Positions 52,836-64,000 of a stretch of 64,000 nucleotides of DNA are shown here, in pieces. Below the pieces are notes generated by a model. It saw only the letters and a program-made list of their open reading frames with translations. It searched no databases and was not told the DNA's origin. The DNA is taken from contig JACCIC010000005.1 in the NCBI GenBank assembly GCA_018907035.1, forward strand, positions 2,003,501-2,067,500, read 5' to 3'. Each line of letters starts with the position of its first letter. The stretch's first letter is position 1. Source of the stretch: Sycobia sp. Sy_11 (taxonomy: Eukaryota; Arthropoda; Insecta; Hymenoptera; Epichrysomallidae). The translations under genes and the position numbers were made by a program.

Positions 52836-52936
52836 CTCATGATGAAGAGGAAGACGCCGCAGAAGCATATCAGCACCGCGAGCACGGAGAAGATGTTGGA
52901 GGACAGCTCCGCGACGAACACCAGCATCGCTGTCAT
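52836..52936 (-). CDS. First coding exon (exon A) of an unrecognised membrane protein
   Basis: Reading the - strand, ATG at 52936-52934 opens 33 codons plus two bases (AG), ending at a GT donor (GTTGGTAT) at 52835. The peptide has a short polar start with E10, then a long hydrophobic run at about residues 13-33 (LAVLICFCGVFLFIM) followed by R34, consistent with one membrane-spanning or signal-anchor segment. Upstream on the - strand lies a (GA)n tract, then the CpG-rich region 53.0-54.8 kb, a plausible 5' UTR and promoter. An ATG four codons in (M4) is an alternative start. The two dangling bases join exactly to exon B at 35790. I do not recognise the family. Base composition is clearly unlike the surrounding AT repeats, which supports real coding. 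Confidence 0.6.
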
Positions 52937-52961
52937 CGTTGCTTGTATATGCTTGTGATCT

Positions 52962-52962
52962 T

Positions 52963-53028
<66 letters not shown>
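52962..53028. repeat. (CT)n microsatellite, 67 bp, in the exon A leader
   Basis: On the gene's - strand this is a GA array 25-95 nt upstream of the start codon, probably in the 5' UTR or core promoter. Confidence 0.97.
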
Positions 53029-54800
53029 TTTTCACCTTCGATCAGGCACGTTAAGCACCCGACACACGTATGTATATCTATATAACCTATCCCCCTCTCT
53101 ATCTTCCTTTTCCCTCTAATCACACATCGACCAGCCGACGAGGTCGAGCACCGGTCAGCAGCACCAGCAGCGCAGCAGCACTAGTAATAAAGCTGCTCGC
53201 TTTTCTCTCTTCCTCTCTCTCTCTCTCCCACTCACTCCCTCTGCCTTGGCGAAAAGAGAGGTTATGTATAGAATTTTATCTGTAACACACTTGCAACATA
53301 TATACATATAATTGTCACAATACACGCGACGTATTCTTTGTACGTGCGTCGTATATACGAGCAGATCTTTCTAACCTATAGCGTAGTCACCATATATAAA
53401 TATTATAACAATTTTTCTGCCGAGCAGCTTCTTGTAGTGCCTCTTCAGCGCTAGAGCCTTTTTTCGCTGCAATGCGCGCTGTCCGAATAATCTATTTGAT
53501 AACACCTGCTTTCGGCCTCCTGGGCCCGCGGGGAATAAACACAGGAACTACACGATTGTCCGATGATACGCGCTCCTCGGCGACAATGTACCTGTCGATC
53601 TCAATGTCTCTCCCTCTCACTCACTCCTCGCCTCGAGAGCCGTCTACGCGCAGGATCTGCGTCCCTGCAGTCGTCGCGCCGCTGCTGCTGCTTGTGCTGC
53701 TGTTACTACACCCCGAGCCGATGACGATGATGATGCGCTCGCCGAGGTCGCTCGTCGGTCCGTTGCCGTTGCTGCTGCACTGTACCTCGCCAACGGCGCC
53801 CTTTCCCTCCACGCACATACTAACCGACGATGCACCGCGCGCACCGGGAGGGCCACCCCTCTGTCAATAATACCTCCCCGCCCCCACTGCACGATGAGGC
53901 TATAATAATAATCGGCCGCTGCTGCGGAAATTCCTCGATTCTTTTATTGCTTGTACATCGGACATATAATACACACACGCGCACGGGCGCGCGCACACAC
54001 AGTTGTTCCTTCGCTATACCCTATACAGATATATTGATAGGCTGGGGTGTAATTCTGCACTTGCGCGTATATTTATATGTACATACAGGTGTATATATAT
54101 AAAAGAAGTTTCTCAGCACCGCATTATTATTATCTCCTGTCCTTCTCTGCGCGTTGCACTATACACGCGCACAATTCTGATGATCGCTCTGGCTGCAGTG
54201 CAGGCAGCAGGCTGCTGATGCAGGCCGCTCGTCGCTGCAGTCTGGTGACTGGGTGCTCTGGATGCGTCTCGCACACGACACTACGCGTTCTATATACGCA
54301 TGCACATTATATATGCATACATGTAACAACTTGTCAAGGACTCCGCGGGGATGTAGTTGTCGACTATATATATTATGCAGGCGAATAAACGTTTGGTATA
54401 TACATATAAGCGTACACCTGCGATAACGTCGACGTATTATTATTGTTTACTAATGTTAAGGAAACGGTGTCTGATGGTTTGTTATCGGAGCTATTTTACC
54501 GTTGCATCGTTGACAGTAATGATTAAAGACAACTATATACACACGCAGGCGTAAACATTTTAAATGTACGGTCGCTATGATCGCTGGTATTACAATACTA
54601 GTTCGTCCACTGACAGTCTGGCTGGGACTCTGCGTCTGACGCGGGTAGAGAGCCAGGCAAGCTATAATAACATTCGACGGACATATGACGCATGCGCAAA
54701 TAGACATAGCGATGATTGGCTACAGTGTCCGCAGCGCGCACTCGTTCAAAACGTGGCGTAGATATGAACGTAATATATAAAAAAAAAAAAAACATAAATA
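53029..54800 (-). promoter_or_regulatory. CpG-rich, CAG/CTG-rich region upstream of exon A; likely promoter or 5' UTR
   Basis: This 1.8-kb stretch is much richer in GC and CpG than its flanks and contains clusters of CAG/CTG triplets (for example near 53156-53180, 53680-53705 and 54190-54240). Open frames occur on both strands (53472-53870 on +, 53644-53892 on -) but are low-complexity and unrecognisable, so I treat them as by-products of GC-rich DNA. Its position just 5' of a start-codon exon on the - strand suggests promoter or untranslated leader. No clear TATA box was assigned. Confidence 0.4.
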
Positions 54801-56514
54801 GATAGTATGTTCTGAACAATGGCTATCAGTTGTAGTCTCTGAGATCGAATTTCTATATTGATTTAGTTAATTTTTATTTATTTATTTACTTTTTTTAATG
54901 TTATTTAACGTTGCTCTATTTTTGCTCACAACTATTGATGCTAATCAGCGACGGAGGTCTTTAATCAAAAATGTAATTAATTGTATTAATTTAATTCATA
55001 TTAATTAAAAATTTTTTAATTTAAAATTATTATATTAACAAACATATGAATGAAATGATGAAATGTATATAAAATATATACTCATAATAAAATGCTAATA
55101 ATTTTTCATATCTTTTAATTCGACTCAAAATAGTTTTAAATATTTAATAATTATTAACGGTCTCGAGCTATCCAGACAATTTTTTGTTAGATACTAAAAA
55201 TTAACTTTTGCAAATGTATGTAAATATAATTTGTTTTTAATTTTTAATTTGTAATAGTTCCATTTGATTTTAATTCTTCAATCCATAAATTAAAAGAAAT
55301 TATGAATATTCAATAATAAGAATAATCACAAACTGTATGTATGAGGCTAAAAATTAAAAATAATAAAAGAAAAATATTTTAAATTTAATTTATTCATACA
55401 TATTTAGATAAATGTTTTAAATATCAATCGTTTGTCTTATATCAGTGTTCACGTTTTTATTCAAATAATTTTGAACATTCTTTTTATCACCATGTAGACA
55501 TACATTGATACTATAAATTATTACATTTAGAGCAATTTACTTATTTAAAGTTTATTAATAAAAATAATTTTTATAGTGTATTACGATATGATACAGATAG
55601 CAGCACGTGTCGAATGTGAGATAGATTGAACCAAATTTACCTTCAGTAGATAAAATAAAATTTCCCTTATACGGCCCGCGTATCAGATTTAGGCACATAA
55701 GATGAAAACGTTAAATATATACTTATTTTCACCGTCAGAACTTGAATTAAAACTTGTAATACATTTTTTTGTATAGTATTGATCAATCAGTGCAAAATAT
55801 TATTAAAAAAAAAACGATGATACATTCAAACCGATCTCAGATTATGCAGGCGATCGCGGTTTTCAAAAAGTTCACCATAATCATACGCGTACGCCAAATA
55901 TATTCAATTATTTATAAATAATTTATGAACTATTACGCATACGCGCATATTCCAATGAACTTACTTTAAAAGAAATCTGTTTCTCTGTAATCGAGTTTGC
56001 AGTAGGGTGCTTCACTTGGAAAGGATGAATAAGATGAAAATGGTACATGAATAATCGCTTACTGTTTAAAATACCTCGCTGAGCACGTGAGTGAGTTGCA
56101 ATTCATTTAACAATGCTTTGTGTATACTGTTCTTGTACACATATTAATCATTGATCTTTCTATTATGATTTATTATATGGATCTTAGATTATATTCATAT
56201 ATATTATATATGTATACTATTCAAATCTAATAAAGTGATAATGCGAGCGCAACCGTAGGACAGAGGAAATTATGTTTACTAAAAAATTAATAAGAGCATT
56301 CCGACTTATCTAAATCATTAGTTGTGAGACAAGCCTATATGTAATATAACTATGTATAAATATAGTTAGTTTCTTTTAATATCACTTTAAATAATAAATA
56401 ATATAATTAATAATATCAATTCGGGTACAGTCTAGGCTTCTATTACAATTTTACACTCATCAGTTGAATATATATACATAATAGTAAAATACATATATTT
56501 AATAACAGTCATTC

Positions 56515-56516
<2 letters not shown>

Positions 56517-56548
<32 letters not shown>
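56517..56548. repeat. (GA)n microsatellite, 32 bp
   Basis: One of very few arrays beyond 53 kb. Confidence 0.97.
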
Positions 56549-56550
<2 letters not shown>

Positions 56551-56561
56551 CGCGAGAAAAA

Positions 56562-56704
56562 GAGAGAGCTTTATATACCTGTCGTTTGCTGATGCTGCTT
56601 AACAAAGCGATCGCAATGAAAGCGGATACGCAAAAATAAGTACACGTTGAAGGGTATGCCAAAACAATAATCCAGACGGTACGTCATCGTCAAACCCTCG
56701 GTTA
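56562..56704 (-). other. Possible exon-like segment ending at a CAG|GTATAT donor
   Basis: On the - strand the segment is bounded by TATATATAG on the 5' side and CGACAG|GTATAT on the 3' side. Two frames are open for most of it: one reads LTEGLTMTYRLDYCFGIPFN onward, another is hydrophobic (WIIVLAYPSTCTYFCVSAFI). Composition differs from the flanks. Without homology neither frame can be chosen, and the acceptor has a poor pyrimidine tract. Confidence 0.2.
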
Positions 56705-58139
56705 GAGCTATATATATATATATTATGGAAATCTCGAATCAGAGAAACTTGAATTCATGCAAGTATAAACTAATTATAAATATCCAATTCGCTATTCACC
56801 GTAGACCTAATTCATAATTATGAAAAGAAAATGTAAAGAAAAATAAAATAAAATGATTTTTGATAATGTGTATATAATACGTCGAAAAATGAAATTACGA
56901 TGCTCATATTAGTTTTGTATGAACTTATATTATATATTTGAACCTCAAAATAATTTTAACAATATATAGTAATGTGCAATATACAGAGTATCTATAAAAA
57001 TAATCGCATTAATATAATAGTTGGAACTCTTACAAGGGACAGTTTTTTTTCGAGTATTAATAAGAAAAAATAATTTTTATCTGTATTCTAACAATTTCAA
57101 AGATTTATAAAATTATATAACTTTGAGATTGTAAAAAAATGTTTTTTTTTTCTTTAATTTATATCTAATAATTACTTAGATACCGAAAAACAGAGGTTAT
57201 TTAAGGTATGATCACTTCATTTAAAATTTTTATTATTACAGAATATTTAAAAAATCGATTTAAATTTTCATTAGAAGCCGATTATCTTTTGGTGTTACAT
57301 CGTTAATACGGTATCCAAAAAATGGAATGTCTACAAATTAAAAAGAAATGTTGAGAATTTTTTGATTTTTATAAATGTTAAATATCGTATTCTAATAAAT
57401 TACCTTATAAATCTATGCAAATGCTCAAGCGTCAATTTCTAAACTGTTCGTGGCCCCAACTTGACTTTCTATGCATGTTTAAATACATGCGCTGGGCAAA
57501 ATCATAACTTCGCGCACTGCTAGTTTTAAGCGATGGAATTTATAGGATATACTTTATATCTAGTCTATATATATAAATAGATATAGAAAGTCAAGTTTAT
57601 AGCGCACTTAATTTACAAAATAATAATAACAGGTTTACGTCGACCGTTAAAATTTGTATATAAGAGCAAAATAACATAGACTTGCGATAATTTTTTAAGA
57701 AAATAAGCAATAAAAATATTATAACAATAGTCTATATTTTTTTTAAATTTTCTTTCCTTGTGTGCATATAAATTCCTGGGTGTTCTTAATTTATCGTTAA
57801 ATCAAATTTATAAATTCGAATACATATGAATATACTTCTCAATTTTTTATAGGAAACCACAAGTTCTTTTTTATAAAAAATAACCAATATGATTATATAT
57901 CACTGGGTGTAAATTTGCCACGTATGTATGTATAATTTTATATTCCGAAAGTCTGCGATTATTCTATGGAATGATTTTACTTTAATTGTAATATTAGTTA
58001 TGAAGATACGTATTTTGCTATTAAATTAAATCAATTAGATTTTAAAATACATCTAATATGTAATCTAATGTTATTGTATATCTTTAATTTATGTATAACA
58101 GTACGTATAAAGATTACAAAAGCATTTAACATATAATCA

Positions 58140-58463
58140 TCAAATTCTATTCAATAATTCCAGCTTAAAAATAGACGGCATATAATAGGATAGTCTTGAT
58201 ATATTTGTTGAACCGCCGAATTGAATGCCGAATTGAATGCCCATTTTGATCGCTGGTGCTTCGTGTTTGCTCACAATCATCAATGCTAGCGACATCTGAT
58301 GATCGATCATACGCACTAATGTGCGCATCATACGTCTAATAAATCTTGAACTTCCGTATTTTGGAGCAAGGAGCTCTTTTTGGAGTTCTAATTTGCAAAT
58401 GCTTGTAACGTAGCTGACGGTTGCAATTGCAGCATGGCTGCAGCTATAGCTTATATACAGCAT
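58140..58463 (-). CDS. Unrecognised 107-codon open frame, divergent from the acylphosphatase
   Basis: A stop-free - strand frame of 107 codons starts about 200 bp from the upstream ATG of the acylphosphatase gene. It is not low-complexity apart from a 12-bp tandem duplication that encodes GIQFGIQFG. It has no recognisable domain, and length alone is weak evidence in this region. It could be a divergent gene, a transposon scrap or chance. Confidence 0.15.
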   Translation of the reverse strand: MLYISYSCSHAAIATVSYVTSICKLELQKELLAPKYGSSRFIRRMMRTLVRMIDHQMSLALMIVSKHEAPAIKMGIQFGIQFGGSTNISRLSYYMPSIFKLELLNRI

Positions 58464-58663
58464 ACTGTTCGCCTGAACAGCTGAGTATATATATTTATAT
58501 TTATTTGTGTTTACTTATGCTGAAGCTACCCGGTGCTTTTTATATAAGCAAAAAGTAAAATTAATTCAAAACATTGTTGTGGGTCGGAATTATGTTTCAT
58601 CGCCACTGTGCACCGTGTCTCGTTTGTTATCAATCGTATTGAAAACAGGAAAATTACGTTCCC

Positions 58664-58765
58664 ATGGAAATTCTGGAATTCCTCAAAAGATTTGAGGTTT
58701 ACTCTACCCTTGTCTTAGCCTTTTTTATTACGATACGTGTCTATGTAATCCCGCCCTGTGAAACA
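58664..58765 (+). other. Possible in-frame N-terminal extension of the acylphosphatase
   Basis: An ATG at 58664 opens 34 stop-free codons that run directly into the canonical acylphosphatase start, preceded by an in-frame TGA at 58640. The predicted leader is rich in Leu, Val, Phe and Ile over about residues 12-30 and contains STLVLAFFITIRVYVI, so it looks like a signal anchor or membrane segment. It could equally be 5' UTR open by chance, because 34 codons without a stop is not rare. Known family members are mostly soluble, so a membrane-tethered isoform would be unusual. Confidence 0.35.
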
Positions 58766-60435
58766 ATGCCGCTAATTGTTGGTACGGACTTCGAAGTGCA
58801 CGGCAGAGTACAAGGTTAGTTATTAACAAAATAAAAAAAAACAGAAAATAAAAGAGAATTAGATATTAAAAATGTATAGCTATAACCCTGACAATTTGTA
58901 ATGTAACTGTTTTCTATTATCTGATTTCAGGAGTTTACTTCAGAAAGGTAATTTATGTTTTCTATTCAACAATAAGTGAAGCTTTTTATTAAATAAGTTT
59001 AATAGCATAATGTAATTATAGAATAAAGATTTTATGGATGAATCATAATATTATTAGGATTATATTTTACCGACTGAGGTGTTTCGCTAGAAGGTAGCTC
59101 ACTCTTTGGATCAACAATCTAAGCTTTACAAATTCTATTTTTGGCGCCAAAATTAAAACTTATAACAATGCTCAACTGTGAAATTATTATTATAAATAGC
59201 ACAAAGAATAAATTATAAATTTTATTATATTATAAATATAATGCCGGTAAATATTAGAACATTTTTAATGGCATGTGATTATCTTGTAACATTTATTCAA
59301 GAGTACTTAATTAGTATGTTAATTTGAATAATGACAAATATTTTATGTGACATCGAATTCAGCACGAGATATTAAGATTATATGAATTATTATAAAACAT
59401 AAATTGTAGCATCATTCTAATACGCAAATATAATTATATATTTCTTACATGCTTGTAAAGTAACAGATGCTATGATAAAGAATTAGATCAATTATTTAGT
59501 TACTCGCATGTATTGACGAGTGTAGGTAAATATTTCGAGGGTCGTTCGTTTTTTATTTGCACTTGGTTTAATACGGACCATCGGTAAACGTATTCATAAT
59601 ATTGTTAAATACAGAAACTTATAATTTTATAAGCCATTAAAGTTAAGATTTTTAGTGTAAATATATTATAACAACGGTATCTTTGCTTTTAGTTTACTCA
59701 AGAGAAGGCAAAGGAGCTGGGACTTCATGGGTGGTGTATGAACACTAAACAAGGAACTGTACTTGGATACATGGAAGGGAGTAAAGCTAAGATTGATCAA
59801 ATGTAAGTTAACAAGTTGGTTTCACAAGGATAAGTAATATAAAAGAAAAAGGAAGCTTAACTAACTTTTTAGCAAAAAAATATTCTTTATTTTATATTAA
59901 AAAAATTTATAGTTTTACTATTTATATCTTAATTATTTTATTTAAAAAATAAACAACTACTTATAAAATAAAGTAATTTAACAATGTCATTATAAAAAAC
60001 ATGTAAAAAATGCTAAAACTAAATTAAATGAGAAAGATCTACAATTCATTCCAACGATATAATGGATAGTATAATCAAACAATTAATAAGAATTACCTGT
60101 TAATGAAATCATTTAATTCAAATACATAAATATTATTTATTGCATCTAACGGTTTAATAAATTAACTCGGGTAATTAAATTGAAAAGATATTTTTTTACT
60201 CAATCTAAATCCTTCAATTGTTGGATTTGTTAAATGCTTATTTAAATTCACTAAACGTTTTTCATTATATTTGCTCTAAAAGCACTTGAATTACTATAGA
60301 TTATCCTTATTCTATTTCAGGAAAAATTGGCTTCAAAATACTGGCAGTCCTGCATCAAGTATCAGCAAGGCCGAATTCCGAAACGAAAAGGAGTTGAGTT
60401 CTGGAACACATAAAGATTTCACCATCAAGAAATAA
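58766..60435 (+). CDS. Acyp: Acylphosphatase (ACYP family), 4 coding exons, 96 aa
   Basis: Acylphosphatases hydrolyse carboxyl-phosphate bonds of acyl phosphates, usually in the cytosol. Four exons join cleanly: 58766-58814, 58931-58947, 59693-59802 and 60321-60435, with GT-AG introns of 116, 745 and 518 nt. The 96-residue product is close to the family's usual size of about 98. The signature GRVQGVYFRK lies at residues 13-22 and supplies the phosphate-binding arginine R21. GWCMN at 35-39 supplies the catalytic asparagine N39. The R-to-N spacing of 18 matches the vertebrate enzymes (R23/N41). GTVLGYMEG at 43-51 and the C-terminal FTIKK also fit. Exon 2 is only 17 nt. The start chosen is the Met that gives the usual length; an upstream in-frame ATG at 58664 is described separately. 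The family call is secure; which paralogue (ACYP1 or ACYP2 type) is not resolved. Confidence 0.95.
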
Positions 60436-60720
60436 GAATGCCAACATTAAAAACCTTAGATTACATTTACTAAAACTGAATCATAAAATTTCATTGTATA
60501 ATGTAATCTAAATAATATTTGTAATTATTAACAACATTCTCTCCAAATTCAGTTCATATTGAAAAAAATTGTATAAAAATTATTGTTAGTTCGCCTTGAA
60601 ATGAATCAGAAATTGGTTTTCAATTTGAAAAATGTTATTTATTTTCTTGTAAGAACAATGTAGTCATGCTGTTCTATTTTGAAAATTCCAGTTAAGTCTT
60701 TTGCTAAATCTTTTTGAATG

Positions 60721-60726
60721 AATAAA
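60721..60726 (+). terminator. Poly(A) signal of the acylphosphatase gene
   Basis: AATAAA lies 286 nt after the acylphosphatase stop codon and is followed within about 20-40 nt by a GT/T-rich stretch (CCAGTGTTGTTCTCA). This is the arrangement expected of a cleavage and polyadenylation site. Confidence 0.6.
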
Positions 60727-63700
60727 AAATTATCAACCACTTGCCAGTGTTGTTCTCATAAAAATGCTTGAGTTGTCATAATATTTATCTTTGTGGCAAT
60801 GGGAAAAAGTTTGAAACAAATTTATTCCTTTTATGCATAGAAATTTGACGCATAAACGTGATATCATGCTTTCAGATATCAGAACTTATAAATAATTATA
60901 TCAAGCAAACTATATGTCAATGTACTTTGGTTACTAAAGTACTCCAAAAAGTAAAAAAAAATATATATATATTTTACAAACTAATTAAATAGTCTTGAAT
61001 ACAACAAAAACGGGACGATAACCCACCAACACATTGCTGCTAAGTATTAAACAGAAACTCGAGAGAAGTACAACATAAAATATTTTTTCAATTATTATCA
61101 TAGTAAGAAATTTTAATAAAAAATGTAATGATATTTACATGGCATTTGAGTATTAATTTATTTTATAATTATTCCTCAAATGTATATAATTGAATGAACA
61201 GTTATTAAAATTTTTATAATTCAGAAAAATAACAAATGTCTTTTAGAAAACACACATGCTAGTTGCGGTATTTTAAATAAGTAATTAATAAATTTTCATA
61301 ATATAACCTTAGATTTAATCATAGATTTGACCTCAGCTATAGCATTAAATGCATCATTCAATTATATATACTCAAAAGCTCTCCGTATGAACAAAATTTT
61401 GAATGAACAGCGATGCAAGTTATTAATTACATGGCTAAATTCGATAATAGAAAATAATAGTAAACGGATATAGAGAAGATGATATTGATGTTGAATTATA
61501 AATCATTGTATTTTTATATAAGAAACTATGATGAGCTTCAATCAGGTAAAAAAAGTTTGAAAACTTTATTCTTCATTATAGGTTACACCTAAATATTAAT
61601 GCATTTTAGAAAAGAAAGGTTTTAAAAAATACATTTAACGAATGATAAAATCTTGGGATTAATTAAAAATTAAAGGAATCATTTTAACATATTTTAATCG
61701 GCGTTTAGAACGATGTGTACATTTATAAATGTAATTAAAGTGCACGATAGTTATCTAATATCCTTTGCATTAAATAAAATTCTTTTAAAATAACAAGTTC
61801 TTCAAGACAACAAAATGCAATCGTGCGATCGAAAACCACCCTCTTAAACTATAATATAGCAACTAAGGCATGGATTATATGGTTGAAAACAGGAGCCTAG
61901 AGCTATAAAAGTGTCAGGACCAGTGTTAAGCTTAAACTATATTAATACTGTATGTTTTACATTATAACATATACATACTAACTATAATAATACTTTTTCC
62001 TCATTCTACCATACAAATCCCGCCTTCGTCGCTTGATTCCCGTTCTCATGAGGTAAAACATAGTCCTTGCCTACGGTACGATGAGGCTTTTTTACGAACC
62101 TCCTTACGGCCGCACACACTGCTCGTTTCGTCAATAAAGCCTTTTCGTATCCCGTAAGAAATGTACTGTTCTCGCGCTCGGGGCATACAATACGATTTCC
62201 TACGCCTGTTCGGAGGAAGCAAAATATTATCTTTCCTCCTTGGGGAGTAGAAGTTCACCTTCTCGTTTAATAAGACAGCAATTTTACAACAAATTTTGAC
62301 AACAAATTTTATTTGTCCCTCGCGGGAGTTAAAATGAAATGAACGAAACCGTGTTAATCGGGTAGGAACCTCGGTTTTTCGCGCCTGCTCAATAGCTGGC
62401 ATTTACGACGTTCGAGCTTTATATGCGCCACTGGATCACGTGTTTGACCTTTTTTTTTGCACTTTGAGTTATATATTCGCTTAAAATAAAATAAAATTTA
62501 TATTCTCTTCGAAATTTTTTATAAAAATCATTATAAGATTTTTAAAGTATTAAATATTATACCTATCTGTATTATTTTTTAAAAATTAGTTTTAATTTTT
62601 CATTCTATTTTTAATGCTATTAAAATTTTTTTTAATTATATTTTTAAGATTGCGTCCATGAATAAAATTATGATTTTCAAGTTGATTATTCTTGTTTCTT
62701 ATTACATAAATGGGATTCCGCCCCTGCCTAATTTTTCCATAAATATAATGGATTTTCAGACGACGATAAGCAAATTAATATATTCTGCATCGTCGACTTC
62801 ATTATTTTGATCCTTCTTAATTAAACGAATAAGAAGTTGAAAAATAATTTTTCAATCGGTAATGACTAGGTTAAAATCAGACCAAATCGATTTATTTCAT
62901 TTTCTCAACGTTTCGTCAATGAGTAATGTCGAACCTTATCAAACGAACGATAAATTTTCAAATCTGTACTGTGTGAGGTTCATATATATATATAGTTACT
63001 TAATTGAATTTTTTATATTCTTAATTTGCCACATAAGAGCGACGTTAACTACTATCAATTTTAAGCATATTTTTAAAATTGTTAAACACGAAATGGACTC
63101 ATTAAATTGTTGCCATTGTAAATCTTTATATACGTTTCTAATCGGCCAAGCGATTCAGCGTTTTTCATTAATTAAGCAAAGCAAAAAAACCGACGGCGCT
63201 TTCCTCGCCCATGATTCATGACTGCAACGTTTTACTTTTTACGTACTATATATATACATTAGTATGTGTAGTATTGAATGTTTTTTGTACATAATAATTA
63301 GGATCTATATCGTCGAAACAGGCTCGCAGCTGCTATTTTATGTATTAATAACGACTTTTTTCTCTCTAAATTTTGTAAAATTCAAATTGTCGTCATTATA
63401 AAGATAAAGATAAAGATATACAATTTATACTTATTAGTTTTTGAGAATATACATCATTTGCATGAAAACCCATTATTATTTTGCTGGATATGGCATCGAC
63501 TGCAATGTTCAAAATATTTATATAGAAAGTTCGTTGCGCAAGCGCAACTGGTTTCAGACTGATTCGAAATACAGAGCCTATGGGACGACAAGTGTATTTT
63601 TAATATATACAATCGACTATATATAGAGTGCAGACTTGTGAAGGAGTATATAATCGTGCACATATATTTATATATACACGGTGTTCCAGGACTGATTAGA

Positions 63701-64000
63701 AAAATAACCATATCTATATAGATTGAATATATGAAAATTTAAATGCAACAGTGCCGAAAAATTTATACGTGAATCGTTATTAGCTCTCGAGCTATTGGCC
63801 AATTTACGAGAAATTGGCCAATCAGAAACGCGTGATTTGAATTATCGGTCGAGAGGACGAGACCAAGCAATACGGGCGAAGACTCTCCAGGACTCGGAAA
63901 TCTAAAACCAATGCTTGTTTTCTTAGGCGGATTTAAATGTATTGTTCGATGCACGGACTGCCCCGAGCGCGGGTGCAATATTTATACATGCGCGTTGTAC
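60727..64000. other. AT-rich sequence downstream of the acylphosphatase gene
   Basis: Contains the GC-richer islet at 62030-62450 described separately. Open frames at 62862-63221 (+), 63441-63626 (+) and 63763-63978 (-) show no recognisable domain. The last 250 bp rises in GC content and could be the edge of another gene, but nothing identifiable lies within the window. Confidence 0.6.
62046..62402 (-). CDS. Unrecognised 118-codon basic open frame in a GC-richer islet
   Basis: The - strand frame starts MPAIEQARKTEVPTRLTRFR and is rich in Arg and Lys. It lies in a locally GC-richer, CpG-containing stretch (62030-62450) inside very AT-rich DNA. Just 5' of its start lie CAGTGGCGC (62433-62425 on -) and a CACGTG E-box (62437-62442). 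No domain is recognised. It may be a first exon, a non-coding promoter islet, or nothing. Confidence 0.2.
   Translation of the reverse strand: MPAIEQARKTEVPTRLTRFRSFHFNSREGQIKFVVKICCKIAVLLNEKVNFYSPRRKDNILLPPNRRRKSYCMPRAREQYISYGIRKGFIDETSSVCGRKEVRKKASSYRRQGLCFTS

Larger units (their letters stand above)
54801..58139. other. AT-rich intergenic block
   Basis: Long, nearly array-free AT-rich DNA. Only the (GA)n at 56517-56548 and the exon-like segment next to it stand out. No gene is supportable between 54.8 and 56.4 kb or between 56.8 and 58.1 kb. Confidence 0.6.

Noticed and set aside
53472..53870. 132-codon + strand frame rich in Pro, Leu and Ser
   Set aside because: It lies in the CpG- and CTG-rich region upstream of exon A, with other frames open too; more likely leader or promoter sequence.

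Overview
The window looks like nuclear DNA from an insect, most plausibly a hymenopteran (ant-like). The basis is AT-rich sequence with scattered CpG-rich patches and no obvious CpG depletion, very many long (TA)n and (GA)n/(CT)n arrays, small spliced genes with GT-AG introns, a decayed LINE whose post-reverse-transcriptase region resembles LINEs common in ant genomes, and a decayed BEL/Pao element. The lineage is inference. There are no operons and no CRISPR array, and I found no convincing tRNA or rRNA. Most long open frames are read-through of microsatellites and are not genes.

The one confidently identified complete gene is a four-exon acylphosphatase on the + strand (coding 58766-60435), with both catalytic residues, a 17-nt internal micro-exon and a poly(A) signal at 60721. 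An in-frame upstream ATG at 58664 would add a 34-residue hydrophobic leader.

A second, unrecognised gene runs on the - strand. Exon A (52836-52936) encodes a start Met and a membrane segment. Exon B (35633-35790) begins in exactly the phase exon A requires, across an apparent intron of about 17 kb, and ends at a good donor, so the gene continues toward lower coordinates. A possible terminal exon at 8415-8624 is weak and is not shown to belong to it.

Region by region: 1-15.5 kb is microsatellite-rich non-coding DNA with CpG-rich islets. 15.6-17.05 kb holds the decayed LINE on the - strand. 17-25 kb is non-coding with many TA arrays up to about 22.7 kb. 25.1-26.8 kb is the 5' part (gag and protease) of a dead BEL/Pao element on the + strand, followed by two diverged copies of a 118/120-bp repeat. 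30-31.3 kb is CpG-rich with (CG)n tracts. 35.8-52.8 kb is the putative long intron. 53.0-54.8 kb is a CpG-rich, CAG-rich region upstream of exon A, probably its promoter or 5' UTR. 55-64 kb is AT-rich but almost free of long TA arrays, and it contains the acylphosphatase gene.

I saw nothing that amounts to a new multi-gene system. The most useful leads are the phase-matched unknown membrane-protein exons, the TA arrays abutting both of that gene's 5' splice sites, the acylphosphatase leader and micro-exon, long perfect palindromes built on TA arrays, and paired CT/GA arrays that could fold into long hairpins.
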